Shown: positions 30,042 to 41,129, numbered from the stretch's first letter. The stretch is 64,000 nt of DNA from Yokenella regensburgei ATCC 49455 (GCF_000735455.1 NZ_JMPS01000044.1:62001-126000), one strand, 5' to 3'. Notes: generated from the letters alone by a model not told the origin. Numbers and translations are program-made.

Positions 30042-30467
30042 TCACGATTTAAGCATCAGCGGTTTTAACACCTGGCTTATCTTCTCAAGCCCAGGCTGAT
30101 TACTTTCCTTCAAATAATGATCGTTCATCGCGGCAAGCTCATCGAGTTTGGTCAGCGCGGCGTACACGCTCTGCACTTCACTATTTCGCGCATCCAGCAC
30201 ATCTTCCGGCCTGATATTCTGCAGATACTCAGTTTTAAGATCCTGCCTCAGGGTATTAATGCGCTGCGAGTTGTCGCGGTGACGGCCCTTCAGGCTGCTG
30301 TTTGCCTCTCCTGTCGGTGATGACACACTCTGGTTCACCACCGGTATCGACAACGATTTAATATCGTTGACCGTTTCCTGAGACTGGCTGCTACACCCTG
30401 CCAAAAACAGGGCTCCTGATAACATCAACATTTGGTAATAACGCACGACCGGATCCTGCTTCAGCAT
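30042..30467 (-). CDS. Putative lipoprotein of unknown function
   Basis: I do not recognise a family for this 141-residue protein. The N-terminus has a hydrophobic stretch LMLSGALFLAGC with lipobox LAGC (Cys25), followed by Ser-Ser-Gln, which predicts an outer-membrane lipoprotein. The rest is polar and probably helical (TLRQDLKTEYLQNI, VYAALTKLDELAAMNDHYL). The start is uncertain: ATG 30467 gives this length, ATG 30431 would begin right at the hydrophobic segment, and neither has a clear ribosome binding site. A longer frame to 30644 would cross the terminator and enter leuU and is rejected. It is on the strand opposite to the ompA/yfaZ genes. Confidence 0.7.
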   Translation of the reverse strand: MLKQDPVVRYYQMLMLSGALFLAGCSSQSQETVNDIKSLSIPVVNQSVSSPTGEANSSLKGRHRDNSQRINTLRQDLKTEYLQNIRPEDVLDARNSEVQSVYAALTKLDELAAMNDHYLKESNQPGLEKISQVLKPLMLKS

Positions 30468-30575
30468 AAAAAATATTCGGTAGCGAACATTATCTGTTTT
30501 GCCAGAGGTGGAGCCAGTACAGGTTTGTTTATTAATAAATGCCGGAATGGGATCGTTAAGGGGAAAATACAGACG

Positions 30576-30606
30576 AAAAAAAAGACGTCTTTCGACGTCT
30601 TTTTTC
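30576..30606 (-). terminator. Terminator after leuU
   Basis: AAAAGACGTC and GACGTCTTTT form a 10-bp stem with a 4-nt loop and T-runs on both strands. On the minus strand it ends the secG-leuU transcript; it works in both directions by sequence. Confidence 0.88.
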
Positions 30607-30614
30607 TGGAATAT

Positions 30615-30701
30615 TGGTACCGAGGATGGGACTCGAACCCACAAGCCCGTTAGGGCACTACCACCTCAAGGTAGCGTGTCTACCAATTCCACCACCTCGG
30701 T
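30615..30701 (-). tRNA. leuU: tRNA-Leu (anticodon GAG)
   Basis: The 87-nt class II tRNA has a long variable arm (GTGCCCTAACGGGCTT), anticodon GAG at 30665-30667 in the loop TTGAGGT, and an encoded CCA. The first pair is A1-U72; I recall G1-U72 in E. coli leuU. It follows secG on the same transcript. Its 3' end is copied at 25739-25757, which marks it as a past integration target. Confidence 0.97.
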
Positions 30702-30713
30702 ACGACTTATAAC

Positions 30714-31046
30714 TTAGTGCGGGATATCGCTGCTCGGCTGGGCCGGAGCTGCTGGCTGAGTCTGCTCGGTTTTCGCCGGCGCGCTCAGTGATTCCCACTC
30801 GCTTCCTTTGTTGGTCTTGTTGGTATTCAGGTTACCCAGAACCAGACTGATGATGAAGAACAGCGTCGCCAGTACTGCGGTCATACGGGTCATAAAGTTG
30901 CCTGAACCGCTGGAACCAAACAGTGTAGCGGAAGCACCTGCTCCGAAGGAGGCTCCCATATCAGCGCCTTTACCTTGCTGCAGCATGATCAGACCTACCA
31001 GGCCAACCGCTACAATAAGGAAAACTACTAAAAGAGCTTCGTACAT
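30714..31046 (-). CDS. secG: Protein translocase subunit SecG
   Basis: SecG is a two-helix inner-membrane subunit of the SecYEG channel that improves SecA-driven export. The start at ATG 31046 (MYEALLVVFLIVAVG) gives 110 residues as in E. coli. The conserved segment between the helices, LIMLQQGKGADMGASFGAGAS, is present at about residues 18-38, and a polar Ala/Pro/Gln tail follows. leuU lies 12 bp downstream. The same transcript may begin at glmM or folP, though a terminator stands after glmM. Confidence 0.97.
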   Translation of the reverse strand: MYEALLVVFLIVAVGLVGLIMLQQGKGADMGASFGAGASATLFGSSGSGNFMTRMTAVLATLFFIISLVLGNLNTNKTNKGSEWESLSAPAKTEQTQPAAPAQPSSDIPH

Positions 31047-31227
31047 AATCAACCTGTTCCTTGCGGGGATACCGCATGCCAATTGCTTCGACCAATAAAG
31101 CGGGACGTTTTAACGTTTCCCACTGAAGCGGGTGTGAATACTAACCAAAGCGAATAACCTTCGCAAGGGCAATTTCATCGCATTGTATCAAGTGCGGAAA
31201 AAAACAGCAAAAAGCACATCTTTGCTC

Positions 31228-31258
31228 ATTAAAAAGGCGACTTACGCCGCCTTTTTAA
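31228..31258 (-). terminator. Intrinsic terminator after glmM
   Basis: AAAAAGGCG and CGCCTTTTT pair around an 8-nt loop, with the closing T-run on the minus strand. It lies 20 bp past the glmM stop, before the secG promoter region (31047-31227). Confidence 0.85.
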
Positions 31259-31275
31259 GCACATAGCGCGGGGTT

Positions 31276-32613
31276 TTACACCGCTTTTACTGCATCAGCA
31301 ATACGATGGGCAAACTCGCTGACCTGCGCTTCATCTTCGCCTTCCACCATCACGCGAATCAACGGCTCGGTGCCGGATTTACGCAGCAGTACACGGCCAC
31401 GGCCAGCCAGCGCCGCTTCAACATCTGCCGTCACCTGTTTCACGGTTTCGTTTTCCAGCGGGTTCGCTGAACCTGCGGTGTAACGTACATTCACCAGCAG
31501 CTGTGGGAACATTTTCATCCCGCTACACAGATCGTGCAGGGTCATGTGGTTACGCACCATCGCCGCCACCACCTGCAGGCTCGCCACGATACCGTCACCG
31601 GTCGTGGTCTGATCCAGCAGAATCACATGGCCGGAGTTTTCCGCGCCAATGCGCCAGCCTTTTTCCTGCAGCATTTCCAGCACGTAGCGGTCGCCCACTT
31701 TCGCACGGGCAAACGGAATACCCAGCTGCTTCAGCGCCAGCTCAAGGCCCATGTTGCTCATCAACGTACCGACGGCTCCGCCGCGCAGCTGGCCCTGGCG
31801 CAACCCTTCACGGGCAATGATATAGAGGATCTGGTCGCCATCGACCTTGTTACCCTGATGGTCAACCATGATGACGCGATCGCCGTCGCCATCATAAGCA
31901 ATACCGAGGTCGGCTTTCTCAGCCACCACGCGCGCCTGCAGGGCACGTACATCGGTAGCCCCCACTTCTTCGTTGATGTTCAACCCATCCGGCTCGCAGC
32001 CCATGGTGATAACTTTCGCGCCCAGTTCGCGGAAAACGCTCGGCGCAATGTGGTAGGTCGCACCGTTTGCGCAGTCCACCACCACCTTAAGCGAAGCCAG
32101 GCTCAGCTCATTTGGGAAGGTCGCCTTACAGAACTCGATGTAACGTCCGGCGGCATCCACGATGCGACTGGCTTTACCCAGCTCGGCGGAATCAACACAG
32201 GTAATCTCTTTTTCGAGTTCAGCTTCGATAGCTTCTTCCACTTCATCCGGCAGTTTGGTGCCATCGATAGAGAAGAACTTGATGCCGTTGTCGTAATACG
32301 GGTTATGGGAAGCAGAAATAACGATCCCTGCTTCGGCACGGAAGGTGCGTGTCAGGTAAGCCACCGCCGGAGTCGGCATCGGGCCGGTGAAGGAGGCAGA
32401 AAGCCCCGCCGCCGCCAGGCCTGCTTCCAGTGCAGATTCCAGCATATAGCCAGAGATACGGGTGTCCTTACCGATAATCACCTTACGTGAGCCATGACGT
32501 GCCAGCACCTTCCCTGCCGCCCAGCCGAGCTTCAGAACAAAATCAGGTGTAATAGGCGCATCACCAACGCGACCACGGATCCCATCGGTACCAAAATATT
32601 TACGGTTACTCAT
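31276..32613 (-). CDS. glmM: Phosphoglucosamine mutase GlmM
   Basis: GlmM converts glucosamine-6-phosphate to glucosamine-1-phosphate on the way to UDP-GlcNAc, for peptidoglycan and LPS. The 445 residues match E. coli. The active-site serine lies in [13 protein letters not shown] (Ser102), the metal-binding loop is [12 protein letters not shown], and the C-terminal phosphate loop is [15 protein letters not shown]. The start overlaps the folP stop by 8 nt, so the genes are translationally coupled. Confidence 0.97.
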   Translation of the reverse strand: MSNRKYFGTDGIRGRVGDAPITPDFVLKLGWAAGKVLARHGSRKVIIGKDTRISGYMLESALEAGLAAAGLSASFTGPMPTPAVAYLTRTFRAEAGIVISASHNPYYDNGIKFFSIDGTKLPDEVEEAIEAELEKEITCVDSAELGKASRIVDAAGRYIEFCKATFPNELSLASLKVVVDCANGATYHIAPSVFRELGAKVITMGCEPDGLNINEEVGATDVRALQARVVAEKADLGIAYDGDGDRVIMVDHQGNKVDGDQILYIIAREGLRQGQLRGGAVGTLMSNMGLELALKQLGIPFARAKVGDRYVLEMLQEKGWRIGAENSGHVILLDQTTTGDGIVASLQVVAAMVRNHMTLHDLCSGMKMFPQLLVNVRYTAGSANPLENETVKQVTADVEAALAGRGRVLLRKSGTEPLIRVMVEGEDEAQVSEFAHRIADAVKAV

Positions 32614-33454
32614 AACGTTTATTTTCCCTTGCTGACAGCGTCGCTTCGACCACGCGCATCGCCTCTACCGTTTCTTTTACATCATGGACGCGAATGATTT
32701 GCGCACCCTGCATGGCGGCAATAACCGCGCAAGCCAGGCTGCCACTCAGACGTTCCGAAGGCCCTACGTTAAGCAGTTGCCCCACCATGGATTTACGCGA
32801 CATCCCCACGAGCAACGGCAGATCAAAGTGGTGAAACTCGGACAGTCGTGCGAGCAATGCGTAATTGTGGGAGAGATTTTTACCGAAACCAAAGCCCGGG
32901 TCGAGCAACAATTTTTCTTTTGCGATACCGGCACGTTTACAGCGTTCGATCTGCTCAATAAAAAAGCGATTCACGTCGGCGTATACGTCATCGTAATGCG
33001 GCGCTTCCTGCATCGTTTTGGGCTGCCCTTGCATATGCATCAGACACACCGGTAAGCCGGTCTGTGCAGCAGCTTCGAGCGCGCCTGGTTCGCTCAGCGA
33101 GCGAATATCATTGATGATGTGCGCCCCCACGCGTGCCGATTCGCGGATAACTTCGGGTTTTGAGGTATCTACCGAAATCCAGACTTCAAAACGCTGGGCA
33201 ATAGCTTCTACCACCGGAATAACCCGCTCAAGCTCCTCTTCTACGCTGACATCCGCCGCACCTGGGCGAGTGGACTCGCCGCCGATATCAACAATGGTTG
33301 CCCCGGCATTAATCATCAGGTTGGCGTGTTTTACCGCTTCAACCAGCGTGTTGTGCGTGCCGCCATCGGAGAACGAATCAGGAGTTACGTTGAGGATCCC
33401 CATCACATGAGGAAAATTGAGGTCGAGCGTGGTGCCCTGAGCGGTCAGCTTCAT
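32606..33454 (-). CDS. folP: Dihydropteroate synthase
   Basis: FolP joins p-aminobenzoate to hydroxymethyl-dihydropterin pyrophosphate in folate synthesis and is the sulfonamide target. Starting at ATG 33454 ([12 protein letters not shown]) it has 282 residues as in E. coli; an in-frame ATG at 33466 would add four residues. The signatures [26 protein letters not shown] and VGMSRKSM are all intact, so no resistance change is evident at this level. It overlaps glmM by 8 nt. Confidence 0.97.
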   Translation of the reverse strand: MKLTAQGTTLDLNFPHVMGILNVTPDSFSDGGTHNTLVEAVKHANLMINAGATIVDIGGESTRPGAADVSVEEELERVIPVVEAIAQRFEVWISVDTSKPEVIRESARVGAHIINDIRSLSEPGALEAAAQTGLPVCLMHMQGQPKTMQEAPHYDDVYADVNRFFIEQIERCKRAGIAKEKLLLDPGFGFGKNLSHNYALLARLSEFHHFDLPLLVGMSRKSMVGQLLNVGPSERLSGSLACAVIAAMQGAQIIRVHDVKETVEAMRVVEATLSARENKRYE

Positions 33455-33492
33455 CGTCTTATCCATGCTTTTTTATGATTACTGGAATGAGA

Positions 33493-33520
33493 AAACCCCG
33501 GAGCAAGCCCCAGGGTTTTT
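33493..33520 (-). terminator. Terminator-like hairpin between ftsH and folP
   Basis: ACCCTGG and CCGGGGT pair (one G-U) around an 8-nt loop; the minus strand continues TTTTC. Termination is probably partial. Confidence 0.7.
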
Positions 33521-33552
33521 GATAAGAAACGCAGTCATCAACAGCAGATAAC

Positions 33553-35487
33553 TTATTTGTCACCCAACTGTTCTGACATGGTGTTGCCCGGCGTTGGCGT
33601 ACGCGGTTCATCAACCGGACGTGGCGCACGCGGGGTACCATTGTTGTCAGAATTGTTCGGCGTATTTGGATCTTCCCACCCTGCCGGAGCACGCACTTCG
33701 CGACGCGCCATCAGGTCATCGATCTGCGGTGCATCGATGGTCTCATATTTCATGAGCGCATCTTTCATCGAGTGCAGAATATCCATGTTATCGTTCAGGA
33801 TCTGACGGGCGCGATTGTAGTTACGCTCAATCAGCGCTTTCACTTCCTGGTCGATGATACGAGCCGTTTCGTCAGACATGTGCTTCGCTTTCGCCACGCT
33901 ACGTCCGAGGAACACTTCGCCTTCTTCTTCCGCATACAGCAGCGGACCGAGTTTGTCAGAGAAGCCCCACTGGGTAACCATGTTACGCGCCAGGTTAGTC
34001 GCGACTTTAATGTCGTTAGACGCACCGGTCGAAACGTGTTCCACACCGTAGATAATCTCTTCTGCCAGACGACCGCCGTACAGGGTGGAAATCTGACTTT
34101 CAAGCTTCTGACGACTGGCGCTGATAGCATCGCCTTCCGGCAGGAAGAAGGTCACACCCAGCGCGCGACCGCGCGGGATAATCGTCACTTTATGCACCGG
34201 ATCGTGCTCCGGTACCAGACGACCAATAATCGCGTGACCCGCTTCGTGGTACGCCGTGGACTCTTTCTGCGCTTCCGTCATCACCATGGAGCGACGTTCC
34301 GCACCCATCATGATTTTGTCTTTCGCTTTTTCAAACTCAACCATCGACACAACGCGCTTGTTACCACGAGCGGCAAACAGCGCAGCTTCGTTGACGAGGT
34401 TTGCCAGATCCGCACCGGAGAAACCAGGAGTACCACGGGCAATGATTGCCGCATCGATATCCGGCGCCAGCGGTACACGGCGCATATGCACTTTCAGGAT
34501 CTGCTCACGACCGCGAACGTCCGGCAGACCAACAACAACCTGACGGTCGAAACGACCTGGACGCAGCAGCGCAGGGTCCAGTACGTCAGGACGGTTAGTT
34601 GCCGCGATAACGATGATACCTTCGTTACCTTCAAAGCCGTCCATCTCAACCAGCATCTGGTTCAGTGTCTGCTCACGTTCATCGTGACCACCGCCAAGCC
34701 CAGCACCACGCTGACGACCCACGGCATCGATTTCATCGATGAAGATAATGCAAGGTGCCGCCTTCTTAGCCTGTTCGAACATGTCACGCACACGAGATGC
34801 ACCAACACCAACGAACATTTCAACGAAGTCAGAACCTGAAATGGTGAAGAAAGGCACTTTCGCTTCGCCAGCAATCGCCTTCGCCAGCAGCGTTTTACCG
34901 GTACCTGGCGGGCCCACCATCAGGACACCTTTAGGAATTTTACCGCCCAGCTTCTGGAAACGGCTCGGCTCGCGCAGGTATTCAACCAGTTCCGCCACCT
35001 CTTCTTTCGCTTCGTCGCAACCGGCAACGTCAGCGAAGGTGGTTTTGATCTGATCTTCCGTCAGCATGCGGGCCTTGCTCTTGCCAAAGGACATCGCCCC
35101 CTTGCCGCCTCCGCCCTGCATTTGGCGCATGAAGAAGATCCAGACACCGATCAGCAGCAGCATCGGGAACCAGGAAATGAAGATAGAAGCCAGCAGGCTT
35201 GGTTCTTCCGGCGGTTCACCAACCACTTTGACGTTTTTGGTCAGCAGGTTATCAAGCAGCTTAGGATCGTTAACCGGAATGTAAGTCGTGTAACGGTTAC
35301 TATCTTTCTTGGTAACGTTGATCTCACGTCCGTTGATACGCGCTTCGCGAACCTGGTCATTATTGACCTCTTGCAGGAAGGTTGAGTAATCCACCTTACG
35401 GCCGTTCGACTCGCTGGGCCCAAAGCTCTGGAATACTGACATCAGCACAACGGCAATGACCAGCCAGAGTATTAGGTTTTTCGCCAT
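33553..35487 (-). CDS. ftsH: ATP-dependent zinc metalloprotease FtsH
   Basis: FtsH is the essential membrane AAA protease that removes LpxC, sigma-32 and misassembled membrane proteins. The 644 residues have membrane segments at about 5-23 and 97-120, Walker A GPPGTGKT, Walker B IIFIDEID, the SRH region and the zinc motif HEAGH, followed by a polar Pro/Asn tail. ATG 35487 gives the usual MAKNLILWL start. A TTG three codons upstream (35496) has a better-placed AGAGG (8 nt), so a 647-residue form starting MSD is possible. It lies 102 bp after rlmE. Confidence 0.97.
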   Translation of the reverse strand: MAKNLILWLVIAVVLMSVFQSFGPSESNGRKVDYSTFLQEVNNDQVREARINGREINVTKKDSNRYTTYIPVNDPKLLDNLLTKNVKVVGEPPEEPSLLASIFISWFPMLLLIGVWIFFMRQMQGGGGKGAMSFGKSKARMLTEDQIKTTFADVAGCDEAKEEVAELVEYLREPSRFQKLGGKIPKGVLMVGPPGTGKTLLAKAIAGEAKVPFFTISGSDFVEMFVGVGASRVRDMFEQAKKAAPCIIFIDEIDAVGRQRGAGLGGGHDEREQTLNQMLVEMDGFEGNEGIIVIAATNRPDVLDPALLRPGRFDRQVVVGLPDVRGREQILKVHMRRVPLAPDIDAAIIARGTPGFSGADLANLVNEAALFAARGNKRVVSMVEFEKAKDKIMMGAERRSMVMTEAQKESTAYHEAGHAIIGRLVPEHDPVHKVTIIPRGRALGVTFFLPEGDAISASRQKLESQISTLYGGRLAEEIIYGVEHVSTGASNDIKVATNLARNMVTQWGFSDKLGPLLYAEEEGEVFLGRSVAKAKHMSDETARIIDQEVKALIERNYNRARQILNDNMDILHSMKDALMKYETIDAPQIDDLMARREVRAPAGWEDPNTPNNSDNNGTPRAPRPVDEPRTPTPGNTMSEQLGDK

Positions 35488-35589
35488 GTCACTCAAGGGA
35501 TTAACCTCTTATTACAACTGTGTTAAAAACAGCGTCAGGATACTATATATCCAGTTTCTTTCAAAATTTCGCCTGAAATCCACCGTCTA

Positions 35590-36216
35590 TCATTTTCGCC
35601 CGGTCGCTACAATGTACACTTCACGCGAACGTGCGCGGGAAGAGTCCGGCTTACGAACCTTCACTTTCGTAAACAGGGAGCGAATTTCCTTAAGATACTC
35701 CTCGAAACCTTCGCCCTGGAACACTTTGACTACAAAACTACCACCTGGCGCCAGTACATCTCGACACATTTCGAGCGCCAGTTCCACCAAATACATGGCT
35801 CGCGGAATATCAACCGCCGGTGTTCCACACATGTTTGGTGCCATATCTGACATGACTACCTGTACCTTACTGTCACCAACACGCTCAAGTAACGCCTTCA
35901 GCACTAATTCATCACGAAAATCGCCCTGAAGGAAGTCCACACCGACGATTGGATCCATTGGTAAAAGATCGCAAGCAATGATGCGACCCGCCCCACCGAT
36001 TTGTGTCACAGCATACTGTGACCATCCTCCGGGAGCTGCACCGAGATCAACGATGGTCATTCCCGGCTTAAAAAGTTTGTCACTTTGCTGTATTTCATCA
36101 AGTTTAAACCAGGCACGGGAACGTAACCCCTTTTTCTGTGCCTGTTGAACATATTTATCGCTAAAGTGTTCCTGGAGCCAGCGGCTCGAGCTGGCAGAAC
36201 GCTTTTTACCTGTCAT
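35590..36216 (-). CDS. rlmE: 23S rRNA 2'-O-methyltransferase RlmE
   Basis: RlmE (FtsJ/RrmJ) methylates the ribose of U2552 in the ribosomal A-loop and is heat-inducible in E. coli. The product has 208 residues. The SAM-binding motif [14 protein letters not shown] and the catalytic Asp in [11 protein letters not shown] and Lys in [11 protein letters not shown] fit the K-D-K-E active site. E. coli has Ser where MAPNMCG has Cys. It starts 122 bp from the divergent yhbY and leads the rlmE-ftsH pair. Confidence 0.96.
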   Translation of the reverse strand: MTGKKRSASSSRWLQEHFSDKYVQQAQKKGLRSRAWFKLDEIQQSDKLFKPGMTIVDLGAAPGGWSQYAVTQIGGAGRIIACDLLPMDPIVGVDFLQGDFRDELVLKALLERVGDSKVQVVMSDMAPNMCGTPAVDIPRAMYLVELALEMCRDVLAPGGSFVVKVFQGEGFEEYLKEIRSLFTKVKVRKPDSSRARSREVYIVATGRK

Positions 36217-36338
36217 TTAACTTTCCATCCGGGTTCATCATATACACCGACGTAAATTTCGACGCGGTAGTTTGGCGATATTAGGGAGATGGCGGTAGAA
36301 TGTACCGTTTTCAATCCCAACGTAAGCAAAAATATACG

Positions 36339-36632
36339 ATGAATCTGAGTACTAAACAAAAACAGCACCTCAAAGGTCTGGCACATCCGCTCAAGCCTGT
36401 TGTTATGCTTGGCAATAATGGTTTGACCGAAGGGGTACTGGCCGAGATTGAACAAGCGCTGGACCATCACGAACTGATCAAGGTGAAAATCGCCTCGGAA
36501 GACCGCGACACCAAAAACCTGATCGTTGAAGCTATCGTTCGTGAGACCGGTGCCTGTAACGTACAGGTCATCGGTAAAACGCTGGTTCTGTATCGTCCAA
36601 CTAAAGAGCGCAAAATCTCGCTGCCACGCTAA
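36339..36632 (+). CDS. yhbY: CRM-domain RNA-binding protein YhbY
   Basis: YhbY is a single CRM-domain protein that associates with pre-50S ribosomal subunits. ATG 36339 (MNLSTKQKQHLKGLAHPL) gives 97 residues, identical in length to E. coli; the frame opens upstream at 36300 but that extension is not in the family. The CRM signature GNNGLTEGVLAEIEQAL lies at about residues 25-41. It stands alone, between the divergent rlmE and a terminator shared with greA. Confidence 0.95.
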   Translation: MNLSTKQKQHLKGLAHPLKPVVMLGNNGLTEGVLAEIEQALDHHELIKVKIASEDRDTKNLIVEAIVRETGACNVQVIGKTLVLYRPTKERKISLPR

Positions 36633-36717
36633 GGATATCCTAAAGTCGAACACAACATTGTGTAAAACGAGGGGTTTCCGCAAGCAGACGAGCAAAATGC
36701 CATGCTCTTTACGTTGA

Positions 36718-36743
36718 TAAAAGGCCGCTATGCGGCCTTTTTC
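36718..36743. terminator. Bidirectional terminator of yhbY and greA
   Basis: AAAGGCCGC and GCGGCCTTT form a 9-bp stem with a TAT loop and T-runs on both strands. Confidence 0.9.
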
Positions 36744-36784
36744 TTATCTTTACAAACTGTCAACAAATGTGACGAAGGCCAAAA

Positions 36785-37261
36785 TCAAAGGTATTCCACT
36801 TTGATGATTTCGTACTCCACTTCACCACCTGGCGTGCGGATAACGACAACGTCGTCCTGCTCTTTGCCAATCAGCCCACGGGCGATAGGTGAGTTCACAG
36901 ATATCAGGTTTTGCTTGAAGTCAGCCTCATCGTCACCAACGATGCGATAGGTCTGCTCTTCATCGTTATCCAGATTCAGCACGGTGACGCTGGAACCAAA
37001 CACCACACGACCGTTATTGGGCATTTTACTGATATCGATAACCTGCGCATTCGACAGTTTCGCTTCAATATCTTTGATGCGTCCTTCACAGAAGCCCTGC
37101 TGTTCACGGGCGGCATGATATTCCGCGTTTTCTTTCAGGTCGCCGTGTTCACGTGCATCAGCGATGGCCGCAATAATTTCAGGACGGCGAACGGATTTCA
37201 GGAACTCCAGTTCTTCGCGCAGTTTATCAGCACCGCGTAAGGTCATCGGAATAGCTTGCAT
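36785..37261 (-). CDS. greA: Transcription elongation factor GreA
   Basis: GreA enters the secondary channel of RNA polymerase and stimulates cleavage of backtracked RNA. The 158 residues match E. coli, with the N-terminal antiparallel coiled coil (about 1-75, tip acids in [11 protein letters not shown] nearby) and a C-terminal FKBP-like domain from about 80. Start ATG 37261 ([14 protein letters not shown]); the second Met is possible. The leader contains an intrinsic terminator about 100 bp upstream, like the GraL leader of E. coli greA. Confidence 0.96.
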   Translation of the reverse strand: MQAIPMTLRGADKLREELEFLKSVRRPEIIAAIADAREHGDLKENAEYHAAREQQGFCEGRIKDIEAKLSNAQVIDISKMPNNGRVVFGSSVTVLNLDNDEEQTYRIVGDDEADFKQNLISVNSPIARGLIGKEQDDVVVIRTPGGEVEYEIIKVEYL

Positions 37262-37351
37262 TTGTTATACCTCTTCATCATTCCTTCGGGGAGCGGCTAC
37301 TGACCGCTCCGGAGCCTCTTCCTGGCACAGATCGGTGGCTGGCAGGATAAG

Positions 37352-37391
37352 AGCAAAAGAAAACTGACCCGGAAGCATTGTCCCAGGTCAG
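37352..37391 (-). terminator. Terminator in the greA leader (GraL-like)
   Basis: CTGACCTGG and CCGGGTCAG form a 9-bp stem with one G-U pair and a 10-nt loop, followed by TTTTCTTTT on the minus strand. It lies about 90 bp upstream of greA and matches the position of the terminator that makes the short RNA GraL in E. coli. A second hairpin (GGAGCGG/CCGCTCC) follows before greA. Confidence 0.75.
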
Positions 37392-37509
37392 CAGCAATTT
37401 TTTAATTTGATGCGTATTTTACCCCGAAGTTCACTATGGGTCATCGTTTACTTTTCAGGGCGATGCGCCGTAGTATGACGGCTTGATTCCAGGTTGTTAG
37501 CGCGAGATT

Positions 37510-38943
37510 ATGCGATTCTCCAGATTTATCATCGGATTGACCACCAGTATAGCGTTCAGTGTCCAGGCGGCGAATGTTGAGGATTACCTTAGTCAACTTC
37601 CCGCAGGTGCCAATCTTGCGCTCATGGTCCAGAAAGTAGGTTCTCCTACGCCACAAATTGACTATCACGGTCAACAGATGGCGCTACCCGCAAGTACCCA
37701 GAAAGTTATCACTGCGCTGGCGGCCCTGCTGCAGCTCGGCCCTGATTTCCGCTTTACCACCACGCTGGAAAGCAAAGGCAACGTTCAGGGTGGTGTATTG
37801 AAAGGCGATCTTATCGCCCGTTTCGGCGGCGATCCGACCTTAAAGCGCCAGGATCTGCGCAATATGGTCGCCACCCTGAAAAAATCCGGGGTCGAGAAAA
37901 TCGAAGGCAACCTGCTTATCGATACCTCCGTCTTTGCCAGCCATGATAAAGCCCCAGGCTGGCCGTGGAACGATTTAACCCAGTGCTTCAGTGCTCCACC
38001 GGCGGCGGCCATCGTTGACCGCAACTGCTTCTCCATTTCCCTATACAGCGGTCAGAAGCCTGGCGATCTGGCGTTTATTCGCGTGGCGTCATACTACCCG
38101 GTTACCATGTTCAGCCAGGTGCGCACGTTGCAACGTGGCTCAGGTGAGGCACAGTATTGCGAACTGGACGTCGTGCCGGGCGATTTAAACCGCTACACCC
38201 TGACTGGGTGCCTGCCGCAGCGCGCAGAGCCTCTGCCGCTGGCATTTGCCATTCAGGACGGCGCGGCCTACGCCGGGGCGATCCTCAAAGACGAGCTTAA
38301 GCAGGCAGGCATTACCTACAGCGGCACGCTTCTGCGCCAGACTCAGGTCAATGACCCGGGCACAGTGATTGCCAGCAAGCAATCCGCCCCGCTTCACGAT
38401 CTGCTGAAGATCATGCTGAAGAAATCCGACAACATGATTGCCGATACCGTCTTTCGTACCATTGGTCATGCCCGCTTTGGTGTTCCGGGAACATGGCGTG
38501 CGGGTTCTGATGCGGTACGCCAGATCCTTCGTCAGCAGGCTGGGGTTGATTTCGGAAACACCATCATCGCCGATGGTTCCGGGCTTTCACGTCACAATCT
38601 GATTGCGCCAGCCACCATGATGCAGGTGCTGCAGTACATTGCGCAGCACGATAACGAGCTGAACTTTATCTCAATGCTGCCGCTGGCAGGCTACGACGGC
38701 TCTCTGCAGTATCGTGCGGGTCTGCACCAGGCTGGGGTAGATGGTAAGGTCTCGGCGAAAACCGGTTCGCTGCAGGGTGTTTACAACCTCGCTGGTTTTA
38801 TCACCACCGCCAGCGGCCAGCGTATGGCCTTTGTGCAGTACCTTTCAGGCTATGCGGTAGAGCCGGCCGATCAGAAAAACCGCCGAATTCCACTGGTTCG
38901 CTTCGAAAGTCGTCTGTACAAAGATATTTACCAGAATAACTAA
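37510..38943 (+). CDS. dacB: D-alanyl-D-alanine carboxypeptidase/endopeptidase PBP4
   Basis: DacB (PBP4) trims and cleaves peptidoglycan cross-links in the periplasm. The 477 residues match E. coli. A signal peptide runs to about residue 20 (SVQA). The active-site motifs are SxxK at Ser62-Lys65 (STQK), SDN in MLKKSDNMIAD (about 306) and KTG in SAKTGSLQG (about 417); the large insertion domain between SxxK and SDN typical of class C enzymes is present. It is divergent from greA over 248 bp. Confidence 0.97.
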   Translation: MRFSRFIIGLTTSIAFSVQAANVEDYLSQLPAGANLALMVQKVGSPTPQIDYHGQQMALPASTQKVITALAALLQLGPDFRFTTTLESKGNVQGGVLKGDLIARFGGDPTLKRQDLRNMVATLKKSGVEKIEGNLLIDTSVFASHDKAPGWPWNDLTQCFSAPPAAAIVDRNCFSISLYSGQKPGDLAFIRVASYYPVTMFSQVRTLQRGSGEAQYCELDVVPGDLNRYTLTGCLPQRAEPLPLAFAIQDGAAYAGAILKDELKQAGITYSGTLLRQTQVNDPGTVIASKQSAPLHDLLKIMLKKSDNMIADTVFRTIGHARFGVPGTWRAGSDAVRQILRQQAGVDFGNTIIADGSGLSRHNLIAPATMMQVLQYIAQHDNELNFISMLPLAGYDGSLQYRAGLHQAGVDGKVSAKTGSLQGVYNLAGFITTASGQRMAFVQYLSGYAVEPADQKNRRIPLVRFESRLYKDIYQNN

Positions 38944-38947
38944 GTAA

Positions 38948-38972
38948 AAAGGCTCCCATCGGGAGCCTTTTT
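38948..38972. terminator. Bidirectional terminator of dacB and obgE
   Basis: GGCTCCC and GGGAGCC form a 7-bp stem (longer with the flanking A/T pairs) with an ATC loop and T-runs on both strands. Confidence 0.9.
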
Positions 38973-38975
38973 TGA

Positions 38976-40163
<1,188 letters not shown>

Positions 40164-41129
40164 TCATTCGCCTGAGCGAGGTACCGGCATACCTGCTTCA
40201 CGCTTGCGTAAGCCGCCCCAAAGACGATGACCAATGGCGGAATACATCGCGCCCGCAACCACGACAAACGCACCGAGGTAACCTAAAAGGTTTAACATCG
40301 GTCTGGCGAAGAAATCGGGCCAGGCCAGGGATAATAAATCCGAAAATAACAGGGTAAACAGCGGTGTCAGGGTGATTAACGCACTCACCTGCGCCGCCTG
40401 CCAGCGCGCCATGGCTTCCGCCAGCGCACCGTACCCCACAAGGGTATTCAGCCCGCAAAAAATCAGGCAGGCCAATTGCCAGTCGCTCAGTTCAAAAATT
40501 TTGCCTGGAGCGGCCAGCGGCAATAACGCAATTGTACATAAAGTGTACAGCAAAAAGAGGATCTGCTGTGATGCAAGACGACGCAATAACACCTTTTGCG
40601 CGACACCGTAGCTGACCCATACCGTCGCGGCAGATACACCAAAAATAACGCCCCAGGTGTAATCCGTCAGACGGGTAAAAATCTCTACCAGACTGGTATT
40701 GAAAAACATCACCAGGCCGCAGAGCAGCATAATGGCGCCAATAATCTGCGTGCCGCGCATTTTCTCTTTCAGCACCACGACGCTTGCCACCATCATACCT
40801 ACCGGTGACAGCTGCCCAATCACCTGGGATGCCGTCGGGCTGAGGTACTGCAACGATGAGCTAAACAGAATAAAGTTTCCGAAAAGCCCCCCGGTTGCAA
40901 TAGCCAGCAGCGCCAGCCAGCGCGGGTTACGAAAGATGCGCAGCGGCGGAAGCCTGCCCTTGATAGCCAGAATGGCGCCAAGACCAAGACTTGCCATCAG
41001 GAAGCGATAGAACACCACCGTTGGCGGCTCCATCACCTCAAGCACCTGCTTCATAGCAATGGGTAATGCACCCCAGCACACCGCTGTGGTGAGCGCCAGG
41101 ATAATACCAATGCCTGCCTGCTGCTTCAT
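40164..41129 (-). CDS. yhbE: EamA/DMT-family inner-membrane transporter YhbE
   Basis: The 321-residue protein has ten predicted membrane helices arranged as two EamA repeats (about 5-140 and 155-295), the layout of drug/metabolite exporters. No substrate is known. It starts at ATG 41129, 91 bp after rpmA and beyond a terminator, and ends 15 bp before obgE. It is probably read by partial read-through from rplU-rpmA plus its own promoter. Confidence 0.9.
   Translation of the reverse strand: MKQQAGIGIILALTTAVCWGALPIAMKQVLEVMEPPTVVFYRFLMASLGLGAILAIKGRLPPLRIFRNPRWLALLAIATGGLFGNFILFSSSLQYLSPTASQVIGQLSPVGMMVASVVVLKEKMRGTQIIGAIMLLCGLVMFFNTSLVEIFTRLTDYTWGVIFGVSAATVWVSYGVAQKVLLRRLASQQILFLLYTLCTIALLPLAAPGKIFELSDWQLACLIFCGLNTLVGYGALAEAMARWQAAQVSALITLTPLFTLLFSDLLSLAWPDFFARPMLNLLGYLGAFVVVAGAMYSAIGHRLWGGLRKREAGMPVPRSGE

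Noticed and set aside
33378-33466. Sulfonamide-resistance change in FolP
   Set aside because: The substrate-binding signatures are intact and the length is normal; no insertion or known substitution is visible.
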